Under the pieces are notes generated by a model. The model saw only the letters and a program-made list of their open reading frames with translations, had not been told where the DNA came from and ran no database searches. DNA of 64,000 bases from contig RPFO01001885.1 of assembly GCA_009746045.1 (NCBI GenBank), positions 1 through 64,000 on the forward strand, written 5' to 3'. Positions 31,166-40,696 of this stretch are shown piece by piece. The stretch comes from Mesostigma viride. Taxonomy: Eukaryota; Streptophyta; Mesostigmatophyceae; Mesostigmatales; Mesostigmataceae. Made by a program: the position numbers and the translations under genes. Position 1 is the first letter of the stretch. Each line of letters starts with the position of its first letter.

Positions 31166-33670
31166 CTAAGTAGACACCAGCAGCTTGTCCCGCAGGGTGA
31201 TGAACCGTGCCCTTCCCAGGGCCTTGGTGAAGATGTCAGCCAGGTTGTCCTTGCCAGGGCAGTGACGCATGCAGATGGAGCCCCCCTCCACCTGCTCACG
31301 GATGAAGTGGTAGCGCACGTCGATGTGCTTGGTGCGCTTGGGGTGCACAGGATCCTTGGCCAGGGCCACCGCGCCAGTGTTGTCGCACAGCACGGTCGTG
31401 GGCCCCTCCACCGGTGCACCCAGGTCTCCCAGCAGGCGCCTGAGTGGCAGCACCAGCTGGGTGACGCTGCTCGCAGCAATGTACTCTGCCTCGCAGGAAG
31501 ACAGAGCAACAATGGGTTGCTTGCGGCTGCACCACTCCACGGGCGCACCCCGGAACAGGACCAGGTTGCCCGTCACAGAGCGTCTGGACTCTGGGCAGTT
31601 AGCCCAGTCAGCGTCAGTCCAGGCCTCCAGCCCCCCTTCCTGACCATACCGCAGACCCTTGTCCCTCGTGGTGTAGAGGTACCGGATCAGGCGGTCGGCA
31701 GCCTCCATGTGGGCTGCCGTGGGTGCCTGCATGTGCTGAGCCAGTTGGTTGACAGCAAAAGCAATGTCTGGACGTGTCCACAGCGCGACATACAGCACGG
31801 CACCGGTTTTGGACTGATACAGCTGGGTGTCCGGGGCATTGAGCTGCATTCCCCCCTCGCGTTGGGGACTAACACGGGACACACTGACCGGGGTGCGTAC
31901 AGGGAAGGAGGGAGAAAGCCCAAAGCGGGCAGCCAGGGCCTCAATATACACAGTTTGGTGCAAGGAAAGAGACCGGGAAACAGGGTCGACATGGAGAGAA
32001 ACACCGAGGAAAAAAGAAGGGTCATCGGACTCGGTGATCTGAAACTTGCTGGCCAAACGATGAGACCACGAGGCCAGCCAGGAAGAGGAAGGACTGCCTG
32101 CAATAATGTCGTCGACATGGACAAACACAAACGTACGAGACGTGGGATACACGTACAGGCAGGAATCCGTTGGGCTTTGTACAGCACCATCGGAGAGAAG
32201 ATAGGCACTAAATGTTTTGTGCCAGTTACGTGGTGCCTGCTTGATGCCATAGAGGCTGCGTTGCAGCTTCCACACCAGCACATCACCAGCGGCATCACGC
32301 TGCTCAAAGCCAGCAGGAGGACGCACATAGACGTCCTCAGAAAGTGGGGCGTACAAAAACGCAGTGCGAACATCAAGTTGCTTCAGCACATACCCAGACG
32401 AGACACCAAAAGCTAGTGCCAAACGAATGGTGGAGGAACGAACAGTAGGGCTAAAGACCTCAGTGAAATCTATGCCTTCCCGCTGAGCAAAGCCCTTCAC
32501 AACAAAACGGGCCTTGAAACGGCCATCGCTTTTGACAGCAAACACCCACCGAGATGGAAGGACCTTGGCAGTGCGAGGAAGAGACTTGGAAGAAACGAGT
32601 GAATATACTGCATGTTCGCGAATGCTAGAAAGCTCACTATCCATCGCAGCACGCCACTCAGGGCTAGCATGGGCCTCAGCAAAAGAGGAGGGGATGGACG
32701 TGGAACCTGAGCTAGTGTGGAGTGAGAAAGTATCAAACAGATCACGCACACTCATGTAGTCAGGGTAAAAACGAGCCCATTTAGGGGAAACACGATCAAG
32801 AGGGGTTGTGGGTAACACCTGAGCGAGGGGATCATGTGCAACGCCGTCGGACACCAGTGCAGCAGTGGCCATAGCGGCAGCCGGTTGCTTGCCGCGGAGG
32901 GCCTGCACTAATTTGTGTAGCTGGGACGAAGAAGGAGATTCAGCAGCAGGTGTGTCTGCCGTCGACACGTGTCCAGGTGGTGTAGAGGTAGAAGCCGACG
33001 ACGCCTCCAGCGCAGGACTTGGTGCGAAAACAGGTGCAGACTCAGACTCAGCGGGTTTGGGCTCAGGACTTGGCGCTGGCGCCTCCTCCAGTGGCGAGCC
33101 CCCCTCACCACTGGCATCCCCCGACAAAGCCTCCAGTGGCGAGCCCCCCTCACCACTGGCATCCCCCAAAGCAGTGCCCCCACTGCTGGCAGCGCCCACA
33201 GCAGCGTCCTCACTGCTGGCAGCGGCGCGCCGCGCCATGGCTCTAGTCACAGGACCAGAGGGCGGTAGGGCCAGAGTAGTATCAGGCCCAGGGACAGAAT
33301 TCTCAGTGACCGGTGGCAGCAGAAGCTCGGAAGCCTCCTCCCCCTCCACCAGTGCCGGCAGCAGCTGAGGTGATGGCAGGGCGTCGTTGCGCCAGGCCTC
33401 ATTGAAGGCCACGTGGCGACGTTGCACCAAAGTGCGAGTGGCGGAGTCCAGGATCAGATATGCCGGCGAGTCGGGAGCATAACCGACAAAAATGCCAGGC
33501 ATGGCCTTGGCCTCCAGCTTGCCACGATGCCCTTCCACACGATGCCAGGCTGGGCAGCCGAAAATGCGCATGTGCGACAGATCAGCGTGATGACCTGTCA
33601 GCAAAAAGTGTGGCGTGGCATCACCAGGATTCGAGGAGCACGGCAGGCGGTTCAGATATAAATAGCACAC
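31166..33670 (-). CDS. pol: Copia-2 reverse transcriptase and RNase H
   Basis: 834 codons. It begins with the end of integrase (GDATPHFLLTGHHADLSHMR, FGCPAWHRVEGHRGKLEAKA), has a long Ser/Pro/Ala/Glu-rich linker with a duplicated SGDASGEGGSPLE segment (about 33080-33160), then a canonical copia RT with SRWVFAVKSDGRFKARFV, KQLDVRTAFLYAPLSED, LYGIKQAPRNWHK and the VHVDDIIAGS active site near 32098-32124. Copia RNase H follows with WTDADWANCPESRRSVTG, ALSSCEAEYIAAS, LCDNTGAVALAKDP and NLADIFTKALGRARF. The frame is complete to its stop. It overlaps the upstream integrase frame by 19 bp in the -1 frame. Confidence 0.93.
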   Translation of the reverse strand: MCYLYLNRLPCSSNPGDATPHFLLTGHHADLSHMRIFGCPAWHRVEGHRGKLEAKAMPGIFVGYAPDSPAYLILDSATRTLVQRRHVAFNEAWRNDALPSPQLLPALVEGEEASELLLPPVTENSVPGPDTTLALPPSGPVTRAMARRAAASSEDAAVGAASSGGTALGDASGEGGSPLEALSGDASGEGGSPLEEAPAPSPEPKPAESESAPVFAPSPALEASSASTSTPPGHVSTADTPAAESPSSSQLHKLVQALRGKQPAAAMATAALVSDGVAHDPLAQVLPTTPLDRVSPKWARFYPDYMSVRDLFDTFSLHTSSGSTSIPSSFAEAHASPEWRAAMDSELSSIREHAVYSLVSSKSLPRTAKVLPSRWVFAVKSDGRFKARFVVKGFAQREGIDFTEVFSPTVRSSTIRLALAFGVSSGYVLKQLDVRTAFLYAPLSEDVYVRPPAGFEQRDAAGDVLVWKLQRSLYGIKQAPRNWHKTFSAYLLSDGAVQSPTDSCLYVYPTSRTFVFVHVDDIIAGSPSSSWLASWSHRLASKFQITESDDPSFFLGVSLHVDPVSRSLSLHQTVYIEALAARFGLSPSFPVRTPVSVSRVSPQREGGMQLNAPDTQLYQSKTGAVLYVALWTRPDIAFAVNQLAQHMQAPTAAHMEAADRLIRYLYTTRDKGLRYGQEGGLEAWTDADWANCPESRRSVTGNLVLFRGAPVEWCSRKQPIVALSSCEAEYIAASSVTQLVLPLRRLLGDLGAPVEGPTTVLCDNTGAVALAKDPVHPKRTKHIDVRYHFIREQVEGGSICMRHCPGKDNLADIFTKALGRARFITLRDKLLVST

Positions 33671-34704
33671 TGGAGTGCCAATGCCCAGTATGCCTTCCCC
33701 AGGCCGGCGTGTGTCAACATCGCTAGAGTCATGCCCATTGCCAGGCCCCAGAGCCGCTCCGCTACGCCGTTCTGCTCAGGGCAGTAAGGCGCGGAGAACT
33801 CCTGGTGGACGCGGTGTTCAGCACACACCGCCCGCCAGGCTTGACCGGTGAAGACCGCGTCATTGTCGGTGCGCAGCACGACAGAGCCGGCGTAGAAGGG
33901 GCGAATATCGCGGACGAGCAGCTCTGCAAACCGCCCCACCGCCTCGTCCTTGGTCTTGAGCGCAAACCCCCATCGCCACCGAGTGGCATCGTCAGTGATG
34001 CCCAAGAAGTAGCGGGCTCCCCCCAGCGACTCGACGCTCATCGGGCCCAGCAGGTCGCCATGAAGCTTGGCGCGCGGCACAGTGGATCGCCGCTGCCCTG
34101 GCGGAAATGGCTGGCGCTTGATGAAGCCAGCCGGGCAGGATGGGCAGCCAGGAGCAGTTGGACTCCTCGTCGTCAAGTTGGATGCAGGGATGGCAACCAG
34201 CTTCTTGATGCGGTCGGCACCAGCATGGCCCAAACGCCAGTGCAGCAGCAGGTTAACCGGCCGCTCCACCGTCACAGCAGCCATCGCTGGCGCTGTCTTC
34301 GCCGCAGGTAACACGTAGATGTTGTTCTGCATGGCGATCTTGTGATGCTTGTTATCCAGCACCACTGTCTCTTTGTGGAAATCCACCTTGTGACCTGCCT
34401 TTGCGAGTTGCGCGACTGAAAGGAGTCGTGCATTCAGGCCAGGTACAAGCAGCGCTCCTTGCAAGCGCACGCTGTGGCCAGGAAGCTCCACAGCGATGGT
34501 GCCCTGGCCGGTAGCGTGCAGCTGTCCGCCGGAGCCAGCGATTGCCCTGCTGTGGGGGGTCAGAGACACAAAGTCAGAACGGCACGGGGACATGTGGCTG
34601 CTCGCAGCCGAGTCCAGCACCCAGGTGAGGTTGTCGCACGTATACTGCGTGAGAGCAGCAGCCTCCAGCGGCGTCGACGGCGACTCCTCGGCGATGGTGA
34701 CCAT
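33652..34704 (-). CDS. pol: Copia-2 protease and integrase
   Basis: The protease active site WVLDSAASSHMS lies near 34600-34626. Then come the gag-pre-integrase HWRLGHAG with CPSC, and the integrase core with LHGDLLGPMS, LRTDNDAVFTG and CPEQNGVAERLWG, containing the D-D-E triad. The open frame extends upstream of this ATG towards about 34810, where it should join gag by a -1 shift. At its 3' end the last part of integrase continues in the next frame, so one base is probably missing near 33660. Confidence 0.9.
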   Translation of the reverse strand: MVTIAEESPSTPLEAAALTQYTCDNLTWVLDSAASSHMSPCRSDFVSLTPHSRAIAGSGGQLHATGQGTIAVELPGHSVRLQGALLVPGLNARLLSVAQLAKAGHKVDFHKETVVLDNKHHKIAMQNNIYVLPAAKTAPAMAAVTVERPVNLLLHWRLGHAGADRIKKLVAIPASNLTTRSPTAPGCPSCPAGFIKRQPFPPGQRRSTVPRAKLHGDLLGPMSVESLGGARYFLGITDDATRWRWGFALKTKDEAVGRFAELLVRDIRPFYAGSVVLRTDNDAVFTGQAWRAVCAEHRVHQEFSAPYCPEQNGVAERLWGLAMGMTLAMLTHAGLGKAYWALALQCAIYI

Positions 34705-35603
34705 GCAGAAGCCAGGCGGCAGTTCAGCCGCCTCCTGAGTTGCGTTGGCAGCGGATCCAGCAGGTGCGTTGCGTCCCTTGTTCTGGTTCCCTCGGTTGCC
34801 GCCCTTGCCCCCCTGTGCTGGTTGGGGTACCAGCGTGGGGCCTTCTCAGGATGCTCCTTCCAGCAGTCTTTGTCCTTGTGATTTGACAGGCCACAGTGAC
34901 TGCATTTCTTGGTCCCCCCGTTCCCCTTGCTGTTGGTGTGGTAGGCCTGGCCAGTGCCAGCACTCTCCTTTTTCACCACAGCACGTCCCCCCTTGAGCAG
35001 ATCCTCCGCCTCCATGAGTGCCCTCTTCACCACAGGTAGTGGGTCCTCCTCGTTGAACCGTACAGACACCAGCGCAGGGCGGTACTCGTCTGTCAGTGCT
35101 CCCAGTAGAATGGCAGCAAAATCACGGTCCTGGATGACTCCCCCTGCAGCCTGGTAGTCAGCACGTAGAAGCTCCGCCCTCCTCACAAGCTGTTGCATGG
35201 TCTCGTTAGGAAGCTTCTGTAGGCGGTGCAGCTTGCTCCTCAGCTCAAACCTGTGACTCTTGGTTAGCCTGGTTTGCTCATAGTTCTCCATGAGACACTG
35301 CCATGCTTGGCTACCAGTTTTGTTGGCCACAGTGGCCATTAGGCGTGCAGCTTCACCTGTTAGACAGGTGAGCAAAGCTGCCCACAGGGCCTTATCAGCC
35401 CTGTCATTCTCCTCAGTACCCAGCAGGACAGCATCCAAACTGAAAAGACTGACAACAGCCAAAAACAAATTCTTCCACTCCTCCCACTTGCTGTAATCAT
35501 CACCAGCTGCACCAACAAATTTCTTGCAGCTCTTGGCAACTGTTGAAACAAGAGAGGTGTAGTCAGGCTGTCTGGTAGCAGTTTGGGTGTCTTGATCCTC
35601 CAT
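34560..35603 (-). CDS. gag: Copia-2 gag
   Basis: The ATG at 35603 (MEDQDTQTATRQPDY) is chosen because the upstream codons overlap the leader. A copia-type UBN2-like gag domain (YSKWEEWKNLFLAVVSLFSL, QAWQCLMENYEQTR, LRSKLHRLQKLPNETMQQL) is followed by one zinc knuckle CSHCGLSNHKDKDC. After about 34810 the frame turns arginine-rich and unlike gag, while the -1 frame carries on towards the protease, so the real gag-pol junction lies at the G-run near 34810-34830. Confidence 0.85.
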   Translation of the reverse strand: MEDQDTQTATRQPDYTSLVSTVAKSCKKFVGAAGDDYSKWEEWKNLFLAVVSLFSLDAVLLGTEENDRADKALWAALLTCLTGEAARLMATVANKTGSQAWQCLMENYEQTRLTKSHRFELRSKLHRLQKLPNETMQQLVRRAELLRADYQAAGGVIQDRDFAAILLGALTDEYRPALVSVRFNEEDPLPVVKRALMEAEDLLKGGRAVVKKESAGTGQAYHTNSKGNGGTKKCSHCGLSNHKDKDCWKEHPEKAPRWYPNQHRGARAATEGTRTRDATHLLDPLPTQLRRRLNCRLASAWSPSPRSRRRRRWRLLLSRSIRATTSPGCWTRLRAATCPRAVLTLCL

Positions 35604-35694
35604 GGTTGATCTGGGTCTGGGTGTTGTCTCTGGGGTAGTCAGATGAATGTCTCTGCTCCTCAAATGCAGGGTAGGCATCAAACCTCCGATACCA

Positions 35695-36439
35695 TGTTGA
35701 AAGAACTAATGGGTTTGCCTTCTACAATGCTTGTGATTGGAACCCAAATGTGCCTGTCCTTGCAGGTACAGGCTATGGAGGATGGAAGCAAAGAGACAGA
35801 GACTCAGTTTGAGGCAGAATGATAGTGAGGAGTACCTTTGGCAAGGCTCCTCAGTTGTTTTATTAACTCGAGGAAAAAACACAGGCAGAAAACTGGAATG
35901 ACCTGATTGGCTGGCTAGGAATGTGCCTAGGAATATTCTCATGTAATACTCAGGCCACCAATCAGGTTAGGTCAGTGTACAGGCTACCAATCAGATCTAG
36001 ACAAGAATAAATCTTATCTTGTAACTGCTGTACAGCCTTATCTTGTAACTGATGTACAGTCTTAACTTGTAACTGCTGCACAGTAATCTAACTATTTAAT
36101 AAAAGATCTCTCTGTGTGTGATCTGATGATGATGAAGTAAATCTGGCGTGAACATATCAGCGCCACATCTGACATGCACAGTGTACATGTCAATCAGTCA
36201 ACTGTCCTGTCATAGATTCTCATCTGACATGTCATAGGTCAGCTGACATAGACAGATTTGTCAGCTGCCTATAAGGATCCACTTGGCATAGGTACTAATC
36301 CCTGATTACTAAAACTGGCCACAACTTTCTCATTTGTAGGCCAAATCCATCGGGATAAAAAACAGTGGCTCCTGTACAAGAGCCTCTATCTATCTAGCCA
36401 GGTCAGGTGGGTACAAATACAAGGACCATGTCCTTGACA
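35695..36439 (-). repeat. Copia-2 5' LTR
   Basis: Direct repeat of 30319-31063. The CCATG duplication follows at 36440-36444. Confidence 0.93.
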
Positions 36440-36569
36440 CCATGCATCCACAGCCGCCGGGCACACGCCTCCCGATGTGGGGGGGCTCCCGTTTTGCGGC
36501 AGGGCGGTCACTTGTGACAACAAGCAAGGTGGAGTGCGGCTTCAAGGGAAAGCCAGGGCGGGGGTGATT

Positions 36570-36697
36570 GGGCAACGTACTTCATGAAGGGCCTTGAACG
36601 GCGTGCCTCCGGGCATGTCAATTAGTGTCACATGTATGCTTCCACTTATTGTTTTAATGAAGATGCTGGTTTTTGTGGGAGCTACGTGGGACATGAA
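36570..36697. repeat. Split direct repeat B1
   Basis: 128 bp from GGGCAACGTACTTCATGAAG to GTGGGACATGAA, directly joined to A2. Appears identical to B2. It contains CACTTATTGTTTTAAT, shared with the relative at about 61515. Confidence 0.85.
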
Positions 36698-36948
36698 TCG
36701 GGGTTCTTTGAACGGAGTTTCTTTTATACGTGAATGCGGGAACAAGAGGCCGCTGGATGAGCGGCTTATAGGTCGCAGTGTTTACTCGTAGCTGTTTGGC
36801 TAGAGCTTTTGTGATTAGTAGATGCAATATAGTGCATGGTTGAAAAATGAATTAAATAAAATGTGCGTTCCGCGCTTGGGTTGATTATACCCGGGCGGAA
36901 CGGGGCGTGAGGTGCAGTGCCCCTGAAAAGAACAACCTACGCATTATT
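36698..36948. repeat. Split direct repeat A2
   Basis: Second copy of A1, abutting B1 with no spacer, as in PAT-type B1-A2 junctions. Confidence 0.85.
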
Positions 36949-37149
36949 TAATACTAGCCGTGCAGATTCGGGATATTCTACCCCCGGTCTGTACGGTTAG
37001 CGTCTTACTAGCATCCACTAAACATAAGGGTTTAATGACGTCAGTTAGCTAGGGATAAGGGAGGTTTTGCGACTAAAAGCCGCTCTGGCTGGTTTTGTCG
37101 GCCTCTTTCTTTGCTCCCCACCCACCCACCCTTGTCTTGGTTGCCTCTA

Positions 37150-37277
37150 GGGCAACGTACTTCATGAAGGGCCTTGAACGGCGTGCCTCCGGGCATGTCA
37201 ATTAGTGTCACATGTATGCTTCCACTTATTGTTTTAATGAAGATGCTGGTTTTTGTGGGAGCTACGTGGGACATGAA
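37150..37277. repeat. Split direct repeat B2 (right end of the PAT-like element)
   Basis: Copy of B1. Between A2 and B2 lie 201 bp that are absent after A1, unlike the simplest PAT layout where A2 and B2 touch. The chromovirus LTR resumes at 37278. Confidence 0.82.
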
Positions 37278-37786
37278 GATTAGTTAATCTAGCTATATAA
37301 CACGGCATGTCATGAGGCAAATGACATCCGGATTAGTGCCCCTTGGTCTGAGAGAGTCGTCAACACTCGTTTCATTAATCATCAAACCAAAGAGAGAGAG
37401 TCCATCGTCCACAGACCAATTTCACCTAGCTGCGCTACCAAGCTGGCAAGTTGGTGTGCAGGCGCGCCGACATGCGCGCCGATCTTCCAGATATACTGCC
37501 GTCAAGCCCCAATAGGTTCTGTCTGACGTCTAGGGCCGGTCCGGCCCCTAGAAGATCTCGTACTTCTGGCTAGGCCCAAAATAACTGGTCCGGAACATAC
37601 AAAGTACCAAATAAACACACGCAAGTCCCGAACTTAGGACAAATTCCCAAATAAGTCCCGAACTGAGTCCTATAGTCCGGCGGACTATGAAAGCGAGCTA
37701 TCGAAAGTCCCAGACGAATAACAAATGACTTTCGACTTATTTATTGAAGGCATTGTTACGCCCATACAAAGGTCTGGGCCGTAACA
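37278..37786 (-). repeat. Chromovirus 5' LTR, right piece
   Basis: Matches 18522-19028 of the intact LTR. It ends GTAACA, followed by the CATAG target duplication. Confidence 0.92.
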
Positions 37787-37791
37787 CATAG

Positions 37792-39339
37792 GCAGCAACC
37801 ATATCAAAGACAAATCAGAATATCAAAGACAAATCAGCCCCCTTCCATGTATAGTACTTAATTAGCTCAGCCTGCTTCAACACATCTGAATGTAACAAGG
37901 GCAATGAATCCTGGGTTTCCCATTAGGCAGCAACAGCATCTGCGCACTTCACATACCTGGGCTCCCCCCTGGTTTCTTCGTGCCTCCCAGCCCCAGATCA
38001 GAACACGCCATCATTGATAAACGTACATGGTGCATTATAATCTGGCCAAGGAAAGAGGTTGAAATACTTACCAACAGTCCGCTAAAGTGGAGCCCCAGCA
38101 GCGTGTTGTATGGCCTGTTAAATTAAGCTGGATAAGCTCCAGGGTTGCACATCAACACACCTATATGTGCTGACTGTTGAATACAGGACATGTACCTTCT
38201 GTTTGTTGCCTTCAGGCTCAGCTTCCTACGCCATGAATTACACTTGGAAGAATGAACAGGCGCACATCACGCTGTTTGCATGGGGAGGCTGGCCATGGCT
38301 TACGTCTCCCTCTCGAGCAGCGATGCTTGATGAGGCGTCCGGCGTAACATGAACGAGGCGCTATCACGAGCCTCGGGGAAAGAGACAGGCAGAAAATCTG
38401 GAAGGGGAACGGGGCTGGCTTCACCCTACCTTGGATCCGGATGCCGAAAAAGCAGGTTCCACTGTACAGCGTCGACTCAACCAGTGCAATGCGTATTCAT
38501 GCTTCATTTCGCAACGATCGCAGGCGATATTCAGTGATGAGCGCAGGTCTACACTACAGAGCCAGCAAAAAATCAGGCTGGGCTTCGCTCTAGAAGTTGT
38601 TGAAGCGCCCTGCGCAAATGGGATGACAGAAATGAAAGAAACGAGGGAGTGGAATATTTTTACGTGCGTTGCCATGATCAGCCCCGCACGCACCCTCCTG
38701 GCAGTTCCAACTGCTGCGGCAACGAGGCATTTACAATGGCAGTCGTTTTAACAAAAAGTTTTTCGGTAAAAAATTTTTGAATTAGTCATAGAATCGTGCG
38801 AGCGGCTTACCTCGAACTACACTGTCGCCGTTTTCGATAAGTTTCTGGTGTGACTTTTTGGGGGTCCACTGCAAAATGCAGCGGACCTGACCCGACCTCG
38901 CGAAAATGCCCGCCCTTTTTCTGTTTTCCTGAAAAAATGGGCCGATTTCTTTAGGATAAAAAAATATCTACGTGAAGTAGATGAGTTATGAAGGCTCAAA
39001 ATGAATTCGATGTCCGTAATGTGTTCTCAGGATGGTCGCTAGGATTTTCACGGCCGCCATGGGTGCTGCGTGACTTTTTGCCTCGTTGTCACCTTCCCGC
39101 CCACCAGATTTTCGGGATCTCGCGCCAATTTGGTGACGGAGTAAGATGGTCGTTTTTGGCGGGGCTCGGACTTGAGGCACCAGTTTGCATGGGAGACTAT
39201 ATAAAAGGCCTCTCCCGGAGCCTGAGGGGTTTTAGGGGCATACCCAGGACCCGTTCACCATGTGCACAAACCCGCAAGCTCCTAAACTGACTACCCTTGA
39301 GAAGGCGAAGTGGGCTCAGGTCATAGATGACAACTAGCC
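37792..39339. other. Intergenic sequence
   Basis: No convincing gene. Several ORFs of about 60-106 codons lie on both strands without domain signal. A TATATAAAAGG core-promoter-like word is at 39198-39208. Confidence 0.4.
39198..39208 (+). promoter_or_regulatory. TATA-box-like sequence
   Basis: TATATAAAAGG matches a strong TATA box, about 140 bp upstream of an LTR fragment. No downstream gene is identified, so function is unproven. Confidence 0.22.
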
Positions 39340-39590
39340 CCCTGCGGGCCCGACCCTTGGAACGGGCGCAACAATGGAATAAATTATGTATTTTGGCTTG
39401 TTGTCATAGTCCGTAGGACTTTGGGACTCATTTCGGGGCTTAATTTGGGAATTGTCCCTTGGTCAGGACTTTTGTATGGAATTATGATAGTTTGTGTGAT
39501 TCGGACTAGTTATTTTGGGCCTAGGTTGATGTATGCGATCTTCTAGGGGCCGGTGCAGTCGCGCCGCGCTGCGTACTTTATAGCTGCATG
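39340..39590 (+). repeat. Diverged LTR fragment of a chromovirus relative
   Basis: The plus strand here parallels the reverse complement of the chromovirus LTR. It carries a CGGGCCCGACC / GCGCAACAATGG block, TCATAGTCCG, ATTTGGGAATT, CTAGTTATTTTGGGCCTAG and GATCTTCTAGGGGCCGG in the same order. It is clearly diverged and stops where the second foldback element sits. Together with 43204-43614 it may be the first half of one interrupted LTR. Confidence 0.7.
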
Positions 39591-39600
39591 GTTGAGATCT

Positions 39601-39747
39601 AGTTGTACAAGCTAGTGCTTATACTTGCGCAAACCTTTTTGCTAAGGTTAACGCATATTCTTACATCCTGCGCAGGATGTAAGAATATGCGTTAACCTTA
39701 GCAAAAAGGTTTGCGCATAAAAAGTATAAGCACTAGCTTGTACAACT
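39601..39747. mobile_element. Palindromic foldback element, copy 2 (complete)
   Basis: 147 bp from AGTTGTACAAGC to GCTTGTACAACT around CCTGCGCAGG. The left arm lacks 7 bp (TTTTTAT) that the right arm has; otherwise the arms are fully complementary. No coding capacity. The transposase source is unknown. Confidence 0.92.
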
Positions 39748-40696
39748 TAGAACCGGCGCGGCGCGGAAGTCACGGGTTCGAAACCTCGTGGGGCCAGTGC
39801 CGAGTAGGGATTATTTGGGAGGATCCGCCGGGGCACCGGTCGGACCTAATTAATCGCCTAGCGAGGTAGATATCGGACCTTCCCGGGATTAATATCGAAT
39901 CAGTAATTCGATATCGAATTAGTAATTCGATGCGGAAGTAAACCCTAGAAAGGGAGCCGCTTCATAAGTTAAAGCGCAATGTGTAGGGATAGATAGATTC
40001 CAATGCGCGCGGATAGATTCATCATGAGAATGGTTGGAAAGGAGCTTGGTTAAAAATATAGGCTTACAGCACTCGTGCACGTGAGTGCTTAGACACGAGT
40101 TTGCCAAATCAAGGCAACACACGTGAGACGGGCTAGCAAGAGATCTAACCAGTTGGCACTGGCCTATTCTTTATATACTTGTGCACTGTGCTTTGCTAGG
40201 CCTGAGCAGCCTCGTAGGCCTGCTCAGTATTAACACCCCCGTTACAGTATTAACAACCTGTACAGCGTCCAGATCCTATACAGTAGGTCTGCCATACAGG
40301 CACAGTGACCACAGTGTACAGTCCACAATGATTATTGCGTCTGCACCCAATAGTCCAGGACTAAGCCTGCGGTACCAACAGACCACAGGTTAAGGTTCCT
40401 ATTTCCTGCGTACGACGTATGAATCCAATACCGTCGTAGGTTCAGCACCTAATTCCTGTCAGCCCAGGAATTACTGTCGACCCCATATGCCGTCGGCACA
40501 TATTCACGCACGACTTAGAAGAATAGCCGGCTCGCGCTCGCGCGCGACCGGGAAGTCGGAACACCATAACTTTCTTGATACTTGTCGGAATGAACTCGTT
40601 CCGGTGCCGCTGGAATCGCAGAGATATGCCGAATCAGGATCACGCCAATGCGCTTGGCGTTAACTTCATATTCCGCCCCAACGCGCAAAGGTTTTA
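39748..40696. other. Unassigned sequence between foldback copies
   Basis: Includes a B-box-like GGTTCGAAACC at about 39777 just after the foldback element, and short AATTCGATATCGAATT palindromic words near 39895-39930. No gene seen. Confidence 0.35.

Larger units (their letters stand above)
30319..36439 (-). mobile_element. Ty1/copia retrotransposon (Copia-2), minus strand
   Basis: 745-bp LTRs (30319-31063 and 35695-36439) begin TG and end CA. A 5-bp duplication CCATG flanks the element at 30314-30318 and 36440-36444. On the minus strand a primer-binding site TGGTATCGGAGG follows the 5' LTR directly (35694 downward), and a purine tract AAGGGGGG precedes the 3' LTR. The order is canonical: gag, protease, integrase, RT, RNase H. 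I see one LTR mismatch (near 31009 and 36349), so the insertion is young. Two -1 frame changes interrupt gag-pol. Confidence 0.94.
29330..37277. mobile_element. Non-autonomous PAT/Kangaroo-like element with split direct repeats
   Basis: It lies inside the chromovirus 5' LTR: the LTR reads AGCAT before it and GATTAGTTAATC after it, so no target site is duplicated. The order is A1 (29330-29580), internal, B1 (36570-36697), A2 (36698-36948), 201 bp, B2 (37150-37277). A1/A2 share 251 bp with one visible difference, and B1/B2 share 128 bp. Split direct repeats without target duplication are the hallmark of DIRS-group PAT/Kangaroo retrotransposons, which integrate with a tyrosine recombinase. After removing the Copia-2 insertion the element is about 1.8 kb and has no RT or recombinase, so it would depend on a partner. 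A relative is at 60184-61823. Confidence 0.75.
18361..37786 (-). mobile_element. Chromovirus-type Ty3/gypsy retrotransposon, nested and degraded
   Basis: LTRs begin TGTTACG and end GTAACA. A 5-bp target duplication CATAG lies at 18356-18360 and 37787-37791. The element runs on the minus strand: the 5' LTR is on the right (29169-29329 plus 37278-37786, split by an insertion), followed by an ORF with a viroplasmin-like domain, gag, pol with a chromodomain, an accessory ORF, a purine tract GGGGAAGGGAGGAG and the 3' LTR (18361-19028). Without the 7.95-kb insertion the element is about 11.5 kb, long for a chromovirus. Pol carries several frameshifts and the 5' LTR is interrupted, so this copy cannot be autonomous. 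Confidence 0.92.

Noticed and set aside
39760-39800. tRNA gene or SINE with GGTTCGAAACC B box
   Set aside because: Only the B box is convincing. The A-box-like TGGTTGAGATC lies on the other side of the foldback insertion, and no acceptor pairing was found.
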